Assembly (NCBI GenBank): GCA_949486985.1
Contig: CATBLW010000025.1
Coordinates: 1-12,427 of the forward strand
DNA: 12,427 nt
DNA from: Prochlorococcus marinus str. MIT 9215
GTDB lineage: Bacteria > Cyanobacteriota > Cyanobacteriia > PCC-6307 > Cyanobiaceae
Reading direction: 5' to 3'
Part shown: positions 1 through 6,303 of the stretch, one piece after another
How positions within the stretch are numbered: position 1 is the first letter of the stretch
Layout of the letters: each line of letters starts with the position of its first letter
The notes under the pieces: generated by a model
The model's input: the letters and a program-made list of their open reading frames with translations, nothing else
What the model was told of the DNA's origin: nothing
Database searches by the model: none
Position numbers and translations under genes: made by a program

Positions 1-528
1 CAACCGCAACCCGTCTCAGCGCTTTCGAGCTGCCTCGATGCACTCAAGAGCTCCTGGCAGAAAGACAATGCCATGGCGGCTCTCTGGCAAGAATGGCCAC
101 GACTAGCAGGCCCTCAACTAGCGCCCCATTGCCGTCCACTCAGCTTGCGCCAAGGCCTACTTGTTATCGGCGCTAGTCATCCCCAATGGAGACAGGCTCT
201 TCATTACAACCGCCCTCAACTCCTTGCGAGCCTGCGAGCTGCAGGGCATCAGATCAAGGATCTGCGGATACAGCAACACCACCCCACAAACAAGAGCACA
301 GAACTGGAGAGTGAAGCCACGATCTGGGCTCGCCATCCCAGCCGCATTGACGTCCATGGCATGACCTCCTGTCATGTCTGCAAAAGCCCTGCCCCAGCTG
401 GCGAGATCTCCCTATGGGGTCACTGTGGCTTCTGCAGGCGGCAACAACTCGGGGATATTCAGGAACAAGAAGATCACCAACAAGATGATCAGAACCGCTC
501 TGGCCGCGGCCGACGCCAATTAGGTTGA
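1..528 (+). CDS. DciA-like DUF721 protein with C-terminal zinc ribbon, 5' partial
   Basis: The frame is open from base 1 to the TGA at 526-528, so 175 codons are visible and the true start lies upstream of the window. The first ATG (73) falls inside the conserved DUF721 N-terminal block, because the preceding codons already look like the family helix leading into a W-Q-E-W-P-R-L-A-G segment. DUF721 covers roughly visible residues 5-95: a helix, the W..W..LAG motif, then a strand pair ending in an I-G-A-S-H-P-Q-W block. DUF721 includes DciA, the bacterial loader or partner of the replicative helicase DnaB; cyanobacteria are not known to have DnaC or DnaI, so that role is plausible but inferred. 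Two CxxC pairs (C124/C127 and C142/C145, visible numbering) look like a zinc ribbon. The last ~25 residues are polar and overlap the convergent glycosyltransferase gene by 40 nt. Confidence 0.8.
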   Translation, partial: QPQPVSALSSCLDALKSSWQKDNAMAALWQEWPRLAGPQLAPHCRPLSLRQGLLVIGASHPQWRQALHYNRPQLLASLRAAGHQIKDLRIQQHHPTNKSTELESEATIWARHPSRIDVHGMTSCHVCKSPAPAGEISLWGHCGFCRRQQLGDIQEQEDHQQDDQNRSGRGRRQLG

Positions 529-2351
529 ATCCCTTCATCCCTCAGCTGCTGGGCTCGCTGCTCAAGCCTGTGACGAGAGAGCCGCCAGACTCGATAGATC
601 CCAAATTCGCCAAGCTTCTCAGGCTGAAGATCCTGCCAATAAATACGTTTTGCAGTGCCCTGATCAATCACCAACAGCATGGTGGGAGAGCCTTGCGGAC
701 CATCAATGGGTCGAGCGATCCAGCCCTGACGCTTTTCAGATTGCAAACGATCCGCCAGGTTCACCAAAGCGCCATCTGAGCGTCCCTCATACACAACAAC
801 TTGATCGGTGTAGAAGTGCAGAGAAGGTTTCATGGCACCGACCATCACCAATGGCTCACGGGCTTTCTGGGACGTCAGCATCAGCTCAGCAACTTGCCGA
901 ACAGGCAGCTGCCTAACCCTGTCTCCTAAGGCCCACATGGGCAAGATCGCCAGCAAGTGAAACAGCACCAAGGGACCTTGCATGGCCAGCAAGCGTCCAG
1001 GCCTTGGTTGCCAAGCCAAAACAACCCCCAATAGGCCAGCCACGCTGAAACAAACTGCAGCCCTCAGAACAAAGCGACTAGCGAGCAATTCCGTCGCCAG
1101 GCTTGGCATCTCAGGGTCATAAATCTGAGGCAGCCAAAGTGGTGATGCCCAAAAACCTGCGGCAAGAACCAAAGCCAAACCAATTGATCCCGCCCAGGCC
1201 CATTTCAGCCCCAAGCGAGCTTGAGGAGAAGCACTAGCTGCCAATCCAATTAACAAGGCCGCCGCCGGTGTTGCCGGCAACCAGTAGCTGGGCAATTTGG
1301 TTGCCGCAGAGGTGAACAACAACAACACGCCCAATAACCAGCAGGTCGCAAAGCTCTGAAGAGAGTCTTCCGGCGCTGACTGCAATCCTGAGAGCCTTTC
1401 TTTCAAGGAAACAAAGCTCTGCATCAAGCCAAGAATCAGCAAAGGGCTAAACGGCAACGACGCCACCAGCAAGACAGGCCCGAAGTACCACCAAGGCTGC
1501 AAATGACTGTTCACAACAGACGTGAAGCGCTGCAAATTGTGATAACCAAAAAAGCTATCCCAAAAAGGCTGCCCTTCTACCAGCAATTCGATCCCATACC
1601 AAGGGAGGCTGATCAAGGCCGTGATCAACAAGCCAGGCAACGGCCGCAGTCGCTGCCAAAGAACATTCAGATTCCATTGCATGGCGGCGAACAAAATCAG
1701 CACAAGGCCGCTAAGGACAACAGCCACGGGCCCCTTCGTGAGCACCGCCAACCCCAACACAACCCAAGCCAACCACCAAGGCTGACGACTGGGAGCTGCA
1801 AAGCGTCGCCATTGGAGAAGCAGGCTCACACCCAACGTTCCGCAAAGAAGTGCGTCACTAACTGCGATCCGACTCCAAAGCATCACGAGAGGAGAGAGCG
1901 CAAAAGCCAAGGCGACAGCCACAGCCGTGCGACGAGCTCGTGAGTCTTGGCTCTGAGGCCAAAGCATCACCGTGTCGCCAAGCGCCAGCATCATCAGCAA
2001 GGCGGCAAGCGCCGATGGCAAACGCGCCGCCCAGGTTCCTAAAGGATCCCAAGCATCGTGACCGGGCAAGCTATAGAACATGCCCATGAGCCAATAGACC
2101 AAAGGAGGCTTGTCAAAGCGCGGCAAGCCATTAACCCTTGGCGTCAACCAATCTCCCGTGGTCGTCATGGCCCGACCGGCTGCCGCAAAGAGCGGCGGTG
2201 TTTCATCCACCAGTCCGGTTGAACCCAACTGCCAAAGGAACAGAGCCAAACCAAGAGCCAGGATCAGCAAACGGCCTCGACGCCGTTGCTGTGGGGAAAG
2301 CTTCTGCATCACGCCAGATAGATCACAACCATGGGGTGATGAAGACATCAT
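489..2351 (-). CDS. GT39 / ArnT-like polyprenyl-phosphate-sugar glycosyltransferase, membrane-bound
   Basis: The 620-residue product has a basic N-terminus, a first membrane helix at about residues 27-46, then the GT39 (PMT/ArnT) signature: D49-E50, T-G-D-W-L-T-P at 65-71, and R-F-D-K-P-P-L-V-Y-W around D80. In ArnT-type enzymes the acidic residues in these loops act in catalysis or metal binding. Many further hydrophobic helices follow, and a soluble C-terminal region starts at about residue 510. The family moves a sugar from a polyprenyl-phosphate carrier to an acceptor (lipid A, glycan or protein) on the outer face of the cytoplasmic membrane; the acceptor here is unknown. The start is uncertain: tandem ATGs at 2351 and 2348 follow only a weak purine stretch, while the ATG at 2309 (M-Q-K-L-S-P) would begin just before the first helix and is a good alternative. 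It is transcribed toward the DUF721 gene and overlaps its end. Confidence 0.85.
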   Translation of the reverse strand: MMSSSPHGCDLSGVMQKLSPQQRRRGRLLILALGLALFLWQLGSTGLVDETPPLFAAAGRAMTTTGDWLTPRVNGLPRFDKPPLVYWLMGMFYSLPGHDAWDPLGTWAARLPSALAALLMMLALGDTVMLWPQSQDSRARRTAVAVALAFALSPLVMLWSRIAVSDALLCGTLGVSLLLQWRRFAAPSRQPWWLAWVVLGLAVLTKGPVAVVLSGLVLILFAAMQWNLNVLWQRLRPLPGLLITALISLPWYGIELLVEGQPFWDSFFGYHNLQRFTSVVNSHLQPWWYFGPVLLVASLPFSPLLILGLMQSFVSLKERLSGLQSAPEDSLQSFATCWLLGVLLLFTSAATKLPSYWLPATPAAALLIGLAASASPQARLGLKWAWAGSIGLALVLAAGFWASPLWLPQIYDPEMPSLATELLASRFVLRAAVCFSVAGLLGVVLAWQPRPGRLLAMQGPLVLFHLLAILPMWALGDRVRQLPVRQVAELMLTSQKAREPLVMVGAMKPSLHFYTDQVVVYEGRSDGALVNLADRLQSEKRQGWIARPIDGPQGSPTMLLVIDQGTAKRIYWQDLQPEKLGEFGIYRVWRLSRHRLEQRAQQLRDEGIQPNWRRPRPERF

Positions 2352-2737
2352 CCCTGCCCAGGATGCCTAAACGTAAACACGCCTCTAGAGCAAACCTCCT
2401 GAGAAGCTGAACGATCCACCGTCAAGACAACAAACACGAGGCTCAAAGTTTGCATGACGAATCAGAGGGCACCCATGTTGATCAATTAAAGAAAGTGCAT
2501 CTAAGTCCCGGGGAGTCAGCCAAGCCCTAGCCATTCGCCACGGGTATGGGGCACAGCTGGATTCCCTCAGCCAGGTCTAATCCTTGATCAAGAACCTAAG
2601 AGAGCACTTCTGTCGATCGAATCAGCAATGGCGAAGAGGGCTGATGATTTAGCCATGAATTCAGCCAGCCAATAGAACGACAGCATTTCAGTCAAACCAT
2701 TGGCCTGAGCATCACCATCTTCATCGTGAACGCTCTC
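2352..2737. other. Non-coding gap of about 386 bp between two minus-strand genes
   Basis: I find no tRNA-like cloverleaf, no strong hairpin with a T-run, no repeat array and no convincing gene here. The minus strand near 2420-2440 contains a TTGACG hexamer that could be a -35 element for the glycosyltransferase gene, but no good -10 lies at the expected spacing. Only very short open frames exist; the most protein-like is a 32-codon minus-strand frame, listed separately. The region probably holds the promoter and 5' leader of the glycosyltransferase gene and the 3' end of the transporter transcript. Confidence 0.5.
2588..2686 (-). CDS. Candidate 32-residue small ORF, doubtful
   Basis: An ATG-initiated frame of 32 codons ends at a TGA (2590-2588). 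It has a hydrophobic start (M-L-S-F-Y-W-L-A) and mixed composition. It is in the same frame as the upstream transporter gene and stays open back to that gene's stop at 2738, so it could equally be read as an in-frame downstream extension of about 49 codons. No Shine-Dalgarno sequence is visible before the ATG, and I recognise no family. An open stretch of this length is well within chance, so this is recorded only because the surrounding gap is otherwise empty. Confidence 0.15.
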   Translation of the reverse strand: MLSFYWLAEFMAKSSALFAIADSIDRSALLGS

Positions 2738-3700
2738 TCATCCACCAATCCCCCCTCTCATCACTTCAGAAGCAGCCGAAGTTGGTTCCCAGAAACGTCG
2801 CCGCTGACTAACAAGCACAACTGAAATCAGCACCAAGCCAACACCAATCCATTGGAGGAGCTGAAGGCGTTCTCCAAGCCAAAGACCTCCAGATGCCAAT
2901 GCGAATACAGGAGTAAGAAACGCCAGGGTGCTGAAACTTGTTAGTTCAACCCTGTTGGCGAACCAGAAAAACATCCCGTAAGCCACTGCACTGCCCAAAA
3001 GGCTGGCGTAGGCCATCAATGCCCAATCAAAACTTGTCCAATCAGGCCAAAAAGCCCAGCTGCGATCAAATCCATGCCAGATGAGCAAGGGCACACTCCC
3101 TAAAACCATATGGAAACCGGTTACGGCCACAGGGTCACTGTTGCGACAGGCATAACGACTCAACACAGTGCCAAGGGCCATGGCGACAGCAGCAGCCAAC
3201 ATCCACGCCTCACCTTGATCCCAGAGGCTTGCCATCGAAGCCGGTTGCCCCAATAACCACCAATGACGAAGTAGTTCCGGAGGGGCTCCAAGACAAACAA
3301 TCCCTACCAAGCCAAGCATCAAACCCAACCAACCAATCGGGTTAATCGCCTCTCCGAAAAGGCTCCGTGCCAAAAGAGCCACCAACAATGGCTGGGAGTC
3401 AATCAGCACGGAACCCAAGCCAGCACCGGTATCCGCCAAACCCTTGGCCAGAAAAATCTGAAAAAGGCTGGCATCGACAACCGTAAACAGCAAAAACCAA
3501 CCCCAGTCAGCCGTGGAGATGGTCCAGCTCCTGCCAAGAAAAGGCAGGGCAATCAGCAACGCCAAGCCTGCCGGCAATAGGCGCAAACAAGCCACCAGAA
3601 CAGGTCCTCCTGAGACCACCAACGGCGCCATGGCGGCCATGGCCGTACCCCACAGAGCAAAAGGCAGAACCATTAACAGCCAACGCCTAATTGCGAACAT
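2738..3700 (-). CDS. EamA/DMT-family drug/metabolite-type transporter
   Basis: With the ATG at 3700 the product is 320 residues, starting M-F-A-I-R-R-W-L-L-M and entering the first helix at once. The family pattern of ten transmembrane helices in two EamA repeats fits: F-A-L-W-G near residue 14 and the proline-rich first repeat to about residue 140, then a second repeat from about residue 165 with S-L-L-G-S-A-V-A-Y, F-W-F-A-N-R and L-T-P-V-F-A motifs, and a short basic tail. EamA proteins export or exchange small metabolites across the inner membrane; the substrate cannot be told from sequence. The frame extends upstream to an ATG at 3796, but those 32 residues are hydrophilic, unlike the family, and would overlap the divergent peptidase gene, so I prefer 3700. 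It is divergent from the sppA-like gene across 53 bp. Confidence 0.85.
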   Translation of the reverse strand: MFAIRRWLLMVLPFALWGTAMAAMAPLVVSGGPVLVACLRLLPAGLALLIALPFLGRSWTISTADWGWFLLFTVVDASLFQIFLAKGLADTGAGLGSVLIDSQPLLVALLARSLFGEAINPIGWLGLMLGLVGIVCLGAPPELLRHWWLLGQPASMASLWDQGEAWMLAAAVAMALGTVLSRYACRNSDPVAVTGFHMVLGSVPLLIWHGFDRSWAFWPDWTSFDWALMAYASLLGSAVAYGMFFWFANRVELTSFSTLAFLTPVFALASGGLWLGERLQLLQWIGVGLVLISVVLVSQRRRFWEPTSAASEVMRGGIGG

Positions 3701-3753
3701 GGGGCCAGATAGCTGCTTCCTTTTTAAGATCCGAGACACTACGAACGACTCGA
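3701..3753. promoter_or_regulatory. Divergent spacer expected to hold promoter elements for both flanking genes
   Basis: Only 53 bp separate the preferred starts of the minus-strand transporter (3700) and the plus-strand peptidase (3754). Both genes must be driven from here or from inside each other's 5' ends. The spacer has an AT-rich patch at about 3720-3730. I cannot assign convincing -10/-35 pairs, so the call rests on gene orientation alone. Confidence 0.35.
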
Positions 3754-4566
3754 ATGGTCTGGCCCTGGCGCCGCAAATCCCGCCGGCGGATGGCACGAAT
3801 CACCATCGAAGGAGCCATTAATGGTGCAACGCGTAAGCGGGTGCTCAAGGCTCTAAAGCAAGTTGAGGAAAGGGAATTCCCTGCACTTTTACTACGCATC
3901 GACAGTCCCGGAGGGACTGTCGGAGACAGTCAAGAAATCCATGCGGCCCTGCTCAGACTGCGAGAAAAGGGCTGCAAAATTGTGGCAAGTTTCGGCAACA
4001 TTTCTGCCTCCGGTGGGGTTTATGTCGGTGTTGCTGCCGAAAAAATCGTCTCCAATCCAGGCACCATCACGGGGTCTATTGGTGTGATTCTGCGCGGCAA
4101 CAACCTCTCCAAGCTGCTCGAAAGGATTGGGATTCGCTTCGAGACAGTAAAAAGCGGCACTTACAAAGACATCCTTTCGCCGGATCGATCACTGACAGAA
4201 GAGGAGCGGCAGTTGCTGCAATCACTGATTGACAGCAGCTATGCGCAATTCGTCAATGCCGTTTCTGAAGGACGCCAACTCAGTCCTGAAAAAGTACGCA
4301 GTTTTGCCGATGGCCGTGTTTTCACAGGAGCCCAAGCCAAGGAGCTGGGTTTGATTGATGAACTCGGCGATGAAGAGCATGCCAGGCGTCTAGCGGCCCA
4401 ACTCGCCGACTTGGATGAAACCACTGCCCGCCCACTCACACTCGGACGTGAGAAGAAACGATTGGGAGGATTACTTCCAGGCAGCAAACTTCTTGCCAAT
4501 CTTGCAGAACTGCTGAAACTGGAATTTGCCAACAGCGGTGAAGTCCTTTGGCTGTTCAGGCCATGA
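3754..4566 (+). CDS. sppA: Signal peptide peptidase SppA-type serine protease (peptidase S49)
   Basis: The 270-residue product belongs to family S49, membrane-associated peptidases that degrade signal peptides and other membrane or thylakoid polypeptides with a Ser/Lys dyad. The S-P-G-G-T-V-G-D oxyanion-type loop is at residues 51-58. The likely nucleophile is S86 in S-A-S-G-G-V-Y and the likely general base is K138 in K-S-G-T-Y-K-D. Their 52-residue spacing matches S147/K199 of Bacillus subtilis SppA as I recall it. The single-domain length fits the short SppA form; the E. coli enzyme is a double-length fusion. There is no clear N-terminal membrane anchor: the protein begins M-V-W-P-W-R-R-K-S-R-R-R, basic and possibly membrane-peripheral. 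The frame extends to an ATG at 3691, but this would overlap the divergent gene and adds no family sequence. The stop overlaps the next gene's ATG. Confidence 0.88.
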   Translation: MVWPWRRKSRRRMARITIEGAINGATRKRVLKALKQVEEREFPALLLRIDSPGGTVGDSQEIHAALLRLREKGCKIVASFGNISASGGVYVGVAAEKIVSNPGTITGSIGVILRGNNLSKLLERIGIRFETVKSGTYKDILSPDRSLTEEERQLLQSLIDSSYAQFVNAVSEGRQLSPEKVRSFADGRVFTGAQAKELGLIDELGDEEHARRLAAQLADLDETTARPLTLGREKKRLGGLLPGSKLLANLAELLKLEFANSGEVLWLFRP

Positions 4567-4952
4567 CCATCCATGGGCAAGACATGCAGTTGTGGGGGTT
4601 GCGAGGAGCAACCACCTGCACTGCCAACTCCACTGCAGCGATCGAAACCGCCGTTGCTGAATTGGTGTCTGAACTGATGCAACGCAACGAGCTCAACCCT
4701 CAGCGCATCGTTTCAGTGACATTCTCCGTAACCGCTGACCTCAACGCCTGCTTCCCCGCCGCTATCGCACGAAAACAAAAGGGGTGGGATGCTGTCGCCC
4801 TTCTTGACTGTCAACAGATGGCAGTCGTCGGAGATCTGAACCGCTGCATCCGAATCCTTGCCCATGCCTGGCTTCCAGCGGAACAAAAGCCCGTGCATCC
4901 ATACCTGCGAGAAGCAAAATTGCTACGCCCAGATCGATCCAGTCACAACTGA
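4563..4952 (+). CDS. aroH: Chorismate mutase, AroH class (monofunctional)
   Basis: The 129-residue product converts chorismate to prephenate, the branch step to phenylalanine and tyrosine, in the cytosol as a homotrimer by family precedent. It matches B. subtilis AroH along its length: L-R-G-A-T with R14 (Arg7), F-S-V-T-A-D-L at 54-60, F-P-A-A-I-A-R with R70 (Arg63), C-I-R with R97 (Arg90), and a C-terminal H-P-Y-L-R plus L-L-R-P-D. The active-site strand reads L-L-D-C-Q-Q-M, so the positions of Bacillus Cys75 and Glu78 are D82 and Q85. I recall the same swap in other cyanobacterial homologs. The ATG at 4563 overlaps the peptidase stop as ATGA, suggesting translational coupling; an in-frame TTG at 4548 is a less likely start. 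No functional link between the two partners is evident beyond co-transcription. Confidence 0.9.
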   Translation: MTIHGQDMQLWGLRGATTCTANSTAAIETAVAELVSELMQRNELNPQRIVSVTFSVTADLNACFPAAIARKQKGWDAVALLDCQQMAVVGDLNRCIRILAHAWLPAEQKPVHPYLREAKLLRPDRSSHN

Positions 4953-5009
4953 CAGCTTCAGGTCCGGCCCATTGAAGACCCTTCTGACCTAGGCCATAGG
5001 GAGAATCCA

Positions 5010-5015
5010 TATAGT
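5010..5015 (+). promoter_or_regulatory. Possible -10 box (TATAGT) for the DUF2808 gene
   Basis: TATAGT matches the bacterial -10 consensus at five of six bases. It lies about 39 bp before the ATG at 5054 in the 101-bp gap after the chorismate mutase gene. No good -35 hexamer occurs 16-18 bp upstream; a CTGACC at 4984-4989 is too far away. The location suits separate transcription of the secreted-protein gene, but this is a weak call. Confidence 0.35.
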
Positions 5016-5053
5016 TTTTGGCGGCGGTGCTGATCAACACCCGCTCTATACCC

Positions 5054-5641
5054 ATGGCTCCTACTTTCTTGAACTTGCTCCCAAAGTCCCTCGCTGCACT
5101 CGGACTAACAGCAGGAGTGATGGGAAGCGGAGTAATGCTCGAGGCTCTCAAGCCGAATCAGGTTCAAGCGCAGTCAACGCCGGCTTTATTGGAATTCCGT
5201 TGGGATAATTCTAAGGATTACAGAAAGCTCTATTACTGGCAGAGCTCAACAGCGAAAAGGGATCGAGCAACCTACTACTTGATTTTGAAGCCCCAGGATC
5301 GCAAGACGGCCATCCTCAAGCTGAGCATCCAAATACCTGATTATTTCGATGCGAGCATCAAGACAAAGAACCTCAGTCTTTGCAAGGTGAATCTTGGCGG
5401 GATGCTCTCCCGCACCCGCTGCGAAGAGACAATTCCTGCCGTGTTCGAGGTCGCCGAAAACAACACTGGAATTGAGGTCTTCCCTGATACCCCTCTCCCC
5501 ACGGAAGAAACTTACGCCGTGGTCATGAAGATTTTCAATCCCAGCCAGGGCGGCATGTTCCAATTCAATGCTCTTGCCCAGGCTCCTGGCGATGTCCCAT
5601 TTGCCGGATACCTCGGCAGTTGGATGATCGACATCAACTGA
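5054..5641 (+). CDS. DUF2808 secreted protein of unknown function
   Basis: The 195-residue product starts M-A-P-T-F-L-N-L-L-P-K-S, followed by a small-residue hydrophobic stretch and a V-Q-A-Q-S site, a typical Sec signal peptide likely cut after V-Q-A near residue 39-40. The mature part resembles DUF2808, a family seen mainly in cyanobacteria: L-E-F-R-W-D-N near its start, Y-Y-L-I-L-K-P, L-S-I-Q-I-P-D-Y-F, a cysteine pair in L-C-K-V-N...R-C-E, a T-Y-A-V-V-M-K-I-F-N-P strand and a C-terminal G-Y-L-G-S-W. The predicted fold is beta-rich and probably periplasmic or cell-surface. No function is known to me. The frame opens upstream at a TTG (5018), but that would place residues ahead of a well-formed signal peptide, so the ATG at 5054 is chosen. 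Its neighbours do not clarify its role. Confidence 0.8.
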   Translation: MAPTFLNLLPKSLAALGLTAGVMGSGVMLEALKPNQVQAQSTPALLEFRWDNSKDYRKLYYWQSSTAKRDRATYYLILKPQDRKTAILKLSIQIPDYFDASIKTKNLSLCKVNLGGMLSRTRCEETIPAVFEVAENNTGIEVFPDTPLPTEETYAVVMKIFNPSQGGMFQFNALAQAPGDVPFAGYLGSWMIDIN

Positions 5642-5689
5642 GCTGATAAATTGGCGGATTGACGACATGACGGGCACTGATCTCCTGCT

Positions 5690-5827
5690 ATGACAAAACG
5701 AACCCTTGGTGGAACTAGCCGGAAGCGGAAGCGTGTCTCAGGATTTCGTGTGCGGATGCGTTCGCATACAGGTCGCCGAGTCATTCGCAGTCGCCGCAAA
5801 CGAGGTCGCGCCCGTTTATCTGCATAA
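5690..5827 (+). CDS. rpmH: 50S ribosomal protein L34
   Basis: A 45-codon gene encodes a highly basic protein with the L34 pattern: M-T-K-R-T-L-G-G-T, R-K-R-K-R-V-S-G-F-R, V-R-M-R-S-H-T-G-R and R-R-K-R-G-R-A-R-L-S-A at the C-terminus. L34 is a late-assembling protein buried in 23S rRNA of the large subunit. The length is normal for the family. It leads the rpmH-rnpA pair, the standard bacterial order, with 89 bp between the genes. No clear Shine-Dalgarno sequence precedes the ATG. A TTGACG hexamer at 5659-5664 could be a -35 element, but I see no matching -10. Confidence 0.97.
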   Translation: MTKRTLGGTSRKRKRVSGFRVRMRSHTGRRVIRSRRKRGRARLSA

Positions 5828-5830
5828 GAA

Positions 5831-5858
5831 GGCTTGATCTTCAAAGAAGCTTCAAGCC
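5831..5858 (+). other. Hairpin in the rpmH-rnpA intergenic region
   Basis: GGCTTGA at 5831-5837 pairs with TCAAGCC at 5852-5858. Inside it, CTTC at 5839-5842 pairs with GAAG at 5846-5849 around an AAA triloop, with a 1x2 internal loop between the two helices. It begins just 3 nt after the L34 stop codon. No T-run follows, so it is not a canonical intrinsic terminator. It may be a processing or 3'-end stabilising element, or a partial attenuator that sets the ratio of L34 to RNase P protein. CTTCAAG also occurs as a direct repeat at 5850-5856 and 5860-5866. Confidence 0.5.
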
Positions 5859-5916
5859 CCTTCAAGAGCCACACTTCACAACCACCCTTGCCAGGCTTCC
5901 CAAGAAGCAATTCCCC

Positions 5917-6303
5917 ATGGTGCTGCCAGCATCAATGCGATTAAGGGGGAACAGGTGTTTTGACCGCCTCCATCGATCAGGGATCCGTTTTCACGGTCCC
6001 TTAATGGTGCTTAGGGTTGTCAAAGCCAAGCCAGGACTACTGAAATCTCCTCAGCGCCATGCCAAATCAACAGCATGTCGATGCGGGGTGCAAATCAGCA
6101 GCAAAGTGTCCAAAAAGGCCGTGATTCGCAATCGGCTGCGACGTCTTTTGCATGACCATCTCAGGATCCGTCTTGAGGGGGCAAGTGAGCATGCCAATCA
6201 GTGGGCTCTGATCAGCCTTAAACCAACCTCATCAACAACACAACATTCACCATTACTGGAAGAATGCGACAGATTGCTCCGTGAAGCAGGCTTATTGCGA
6301 TGA
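5917..6303 (+). CDS. rnpA: Ribonuclease P protein component
   Basis: The 128-residue basic protein is the protein subunit of RNase P, which with the catalytic RNA removes 5' leaders from tRNA precursors. It begins M-V-L-P-A-S-M-R-L-R, where the early L-P and R-L-R fit the family, and carries the diagnostic RNR motif in K-V-S-K-K-A-V-I-R-N-R-L-R-R (about residues 63-76). The C-terminal helix ends L-L-E-E-C-D-R-L-L-R-E-A. The start at 5917 is favoured over an internal ATG at 5935 because it keeps the L-P motif. Its TGA overlaps the ATG of the next gene. Gene order after rpmH is the canonical one. Confidence 0.95.
   Translation: MVLPASMRLRGNRCFDRLHRSGIRFHGPLMVLRVVKAKPGLLKSPQRHAKSTACRCGVQISSKVSKKAVIRNRLRRLLHDHLRIRLEGASEHANQWALISLKPTSSTTQHSPLLEECDRLLREAGLLR

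Noticed and set aside
1503..1943. 146-codon plus-strand open frame
   Set aside because: It lies wholly antisense to the GT39 gene, whose family motifs are clear. Its composition (rich in Q, H, R, P) is that of an antisense shadow, and it matches no family I know.
2352..2737. tRNA or known cyanobacterial small RNA in the gap
   Set aside because: No cloverleaf, CCA-like end or conserved Yfr1-type core motif was seen.
3701..3796. Longer N-terminus (ATG at 3796) for the DMT transporter
   Set aside because: The extra 32 residues are hydrophilic and lie over the start of the divergent peptidase gene. The family begins at the first membrane helix, as given by the ATG at 3700.
4239..4682. 147-codon minus-strand open frame
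   Set aside because: It is antisense to the peptidase and chorismate mutase genes, is serine- and arginine-rich, and shows no domain.
4958..4980. GGTC...GACC inverted repeat as a terminator after aroH
   Set aside because: The stem is only 4 bp with a long loop and no T-run, too weak to call.
5018..5053. TTG start for the DUF2808 gene
   Set aside because: It would put 12 residues ahead of a good signal peptide and sits right after a possible -10 box. The ATG at 5054 is better.
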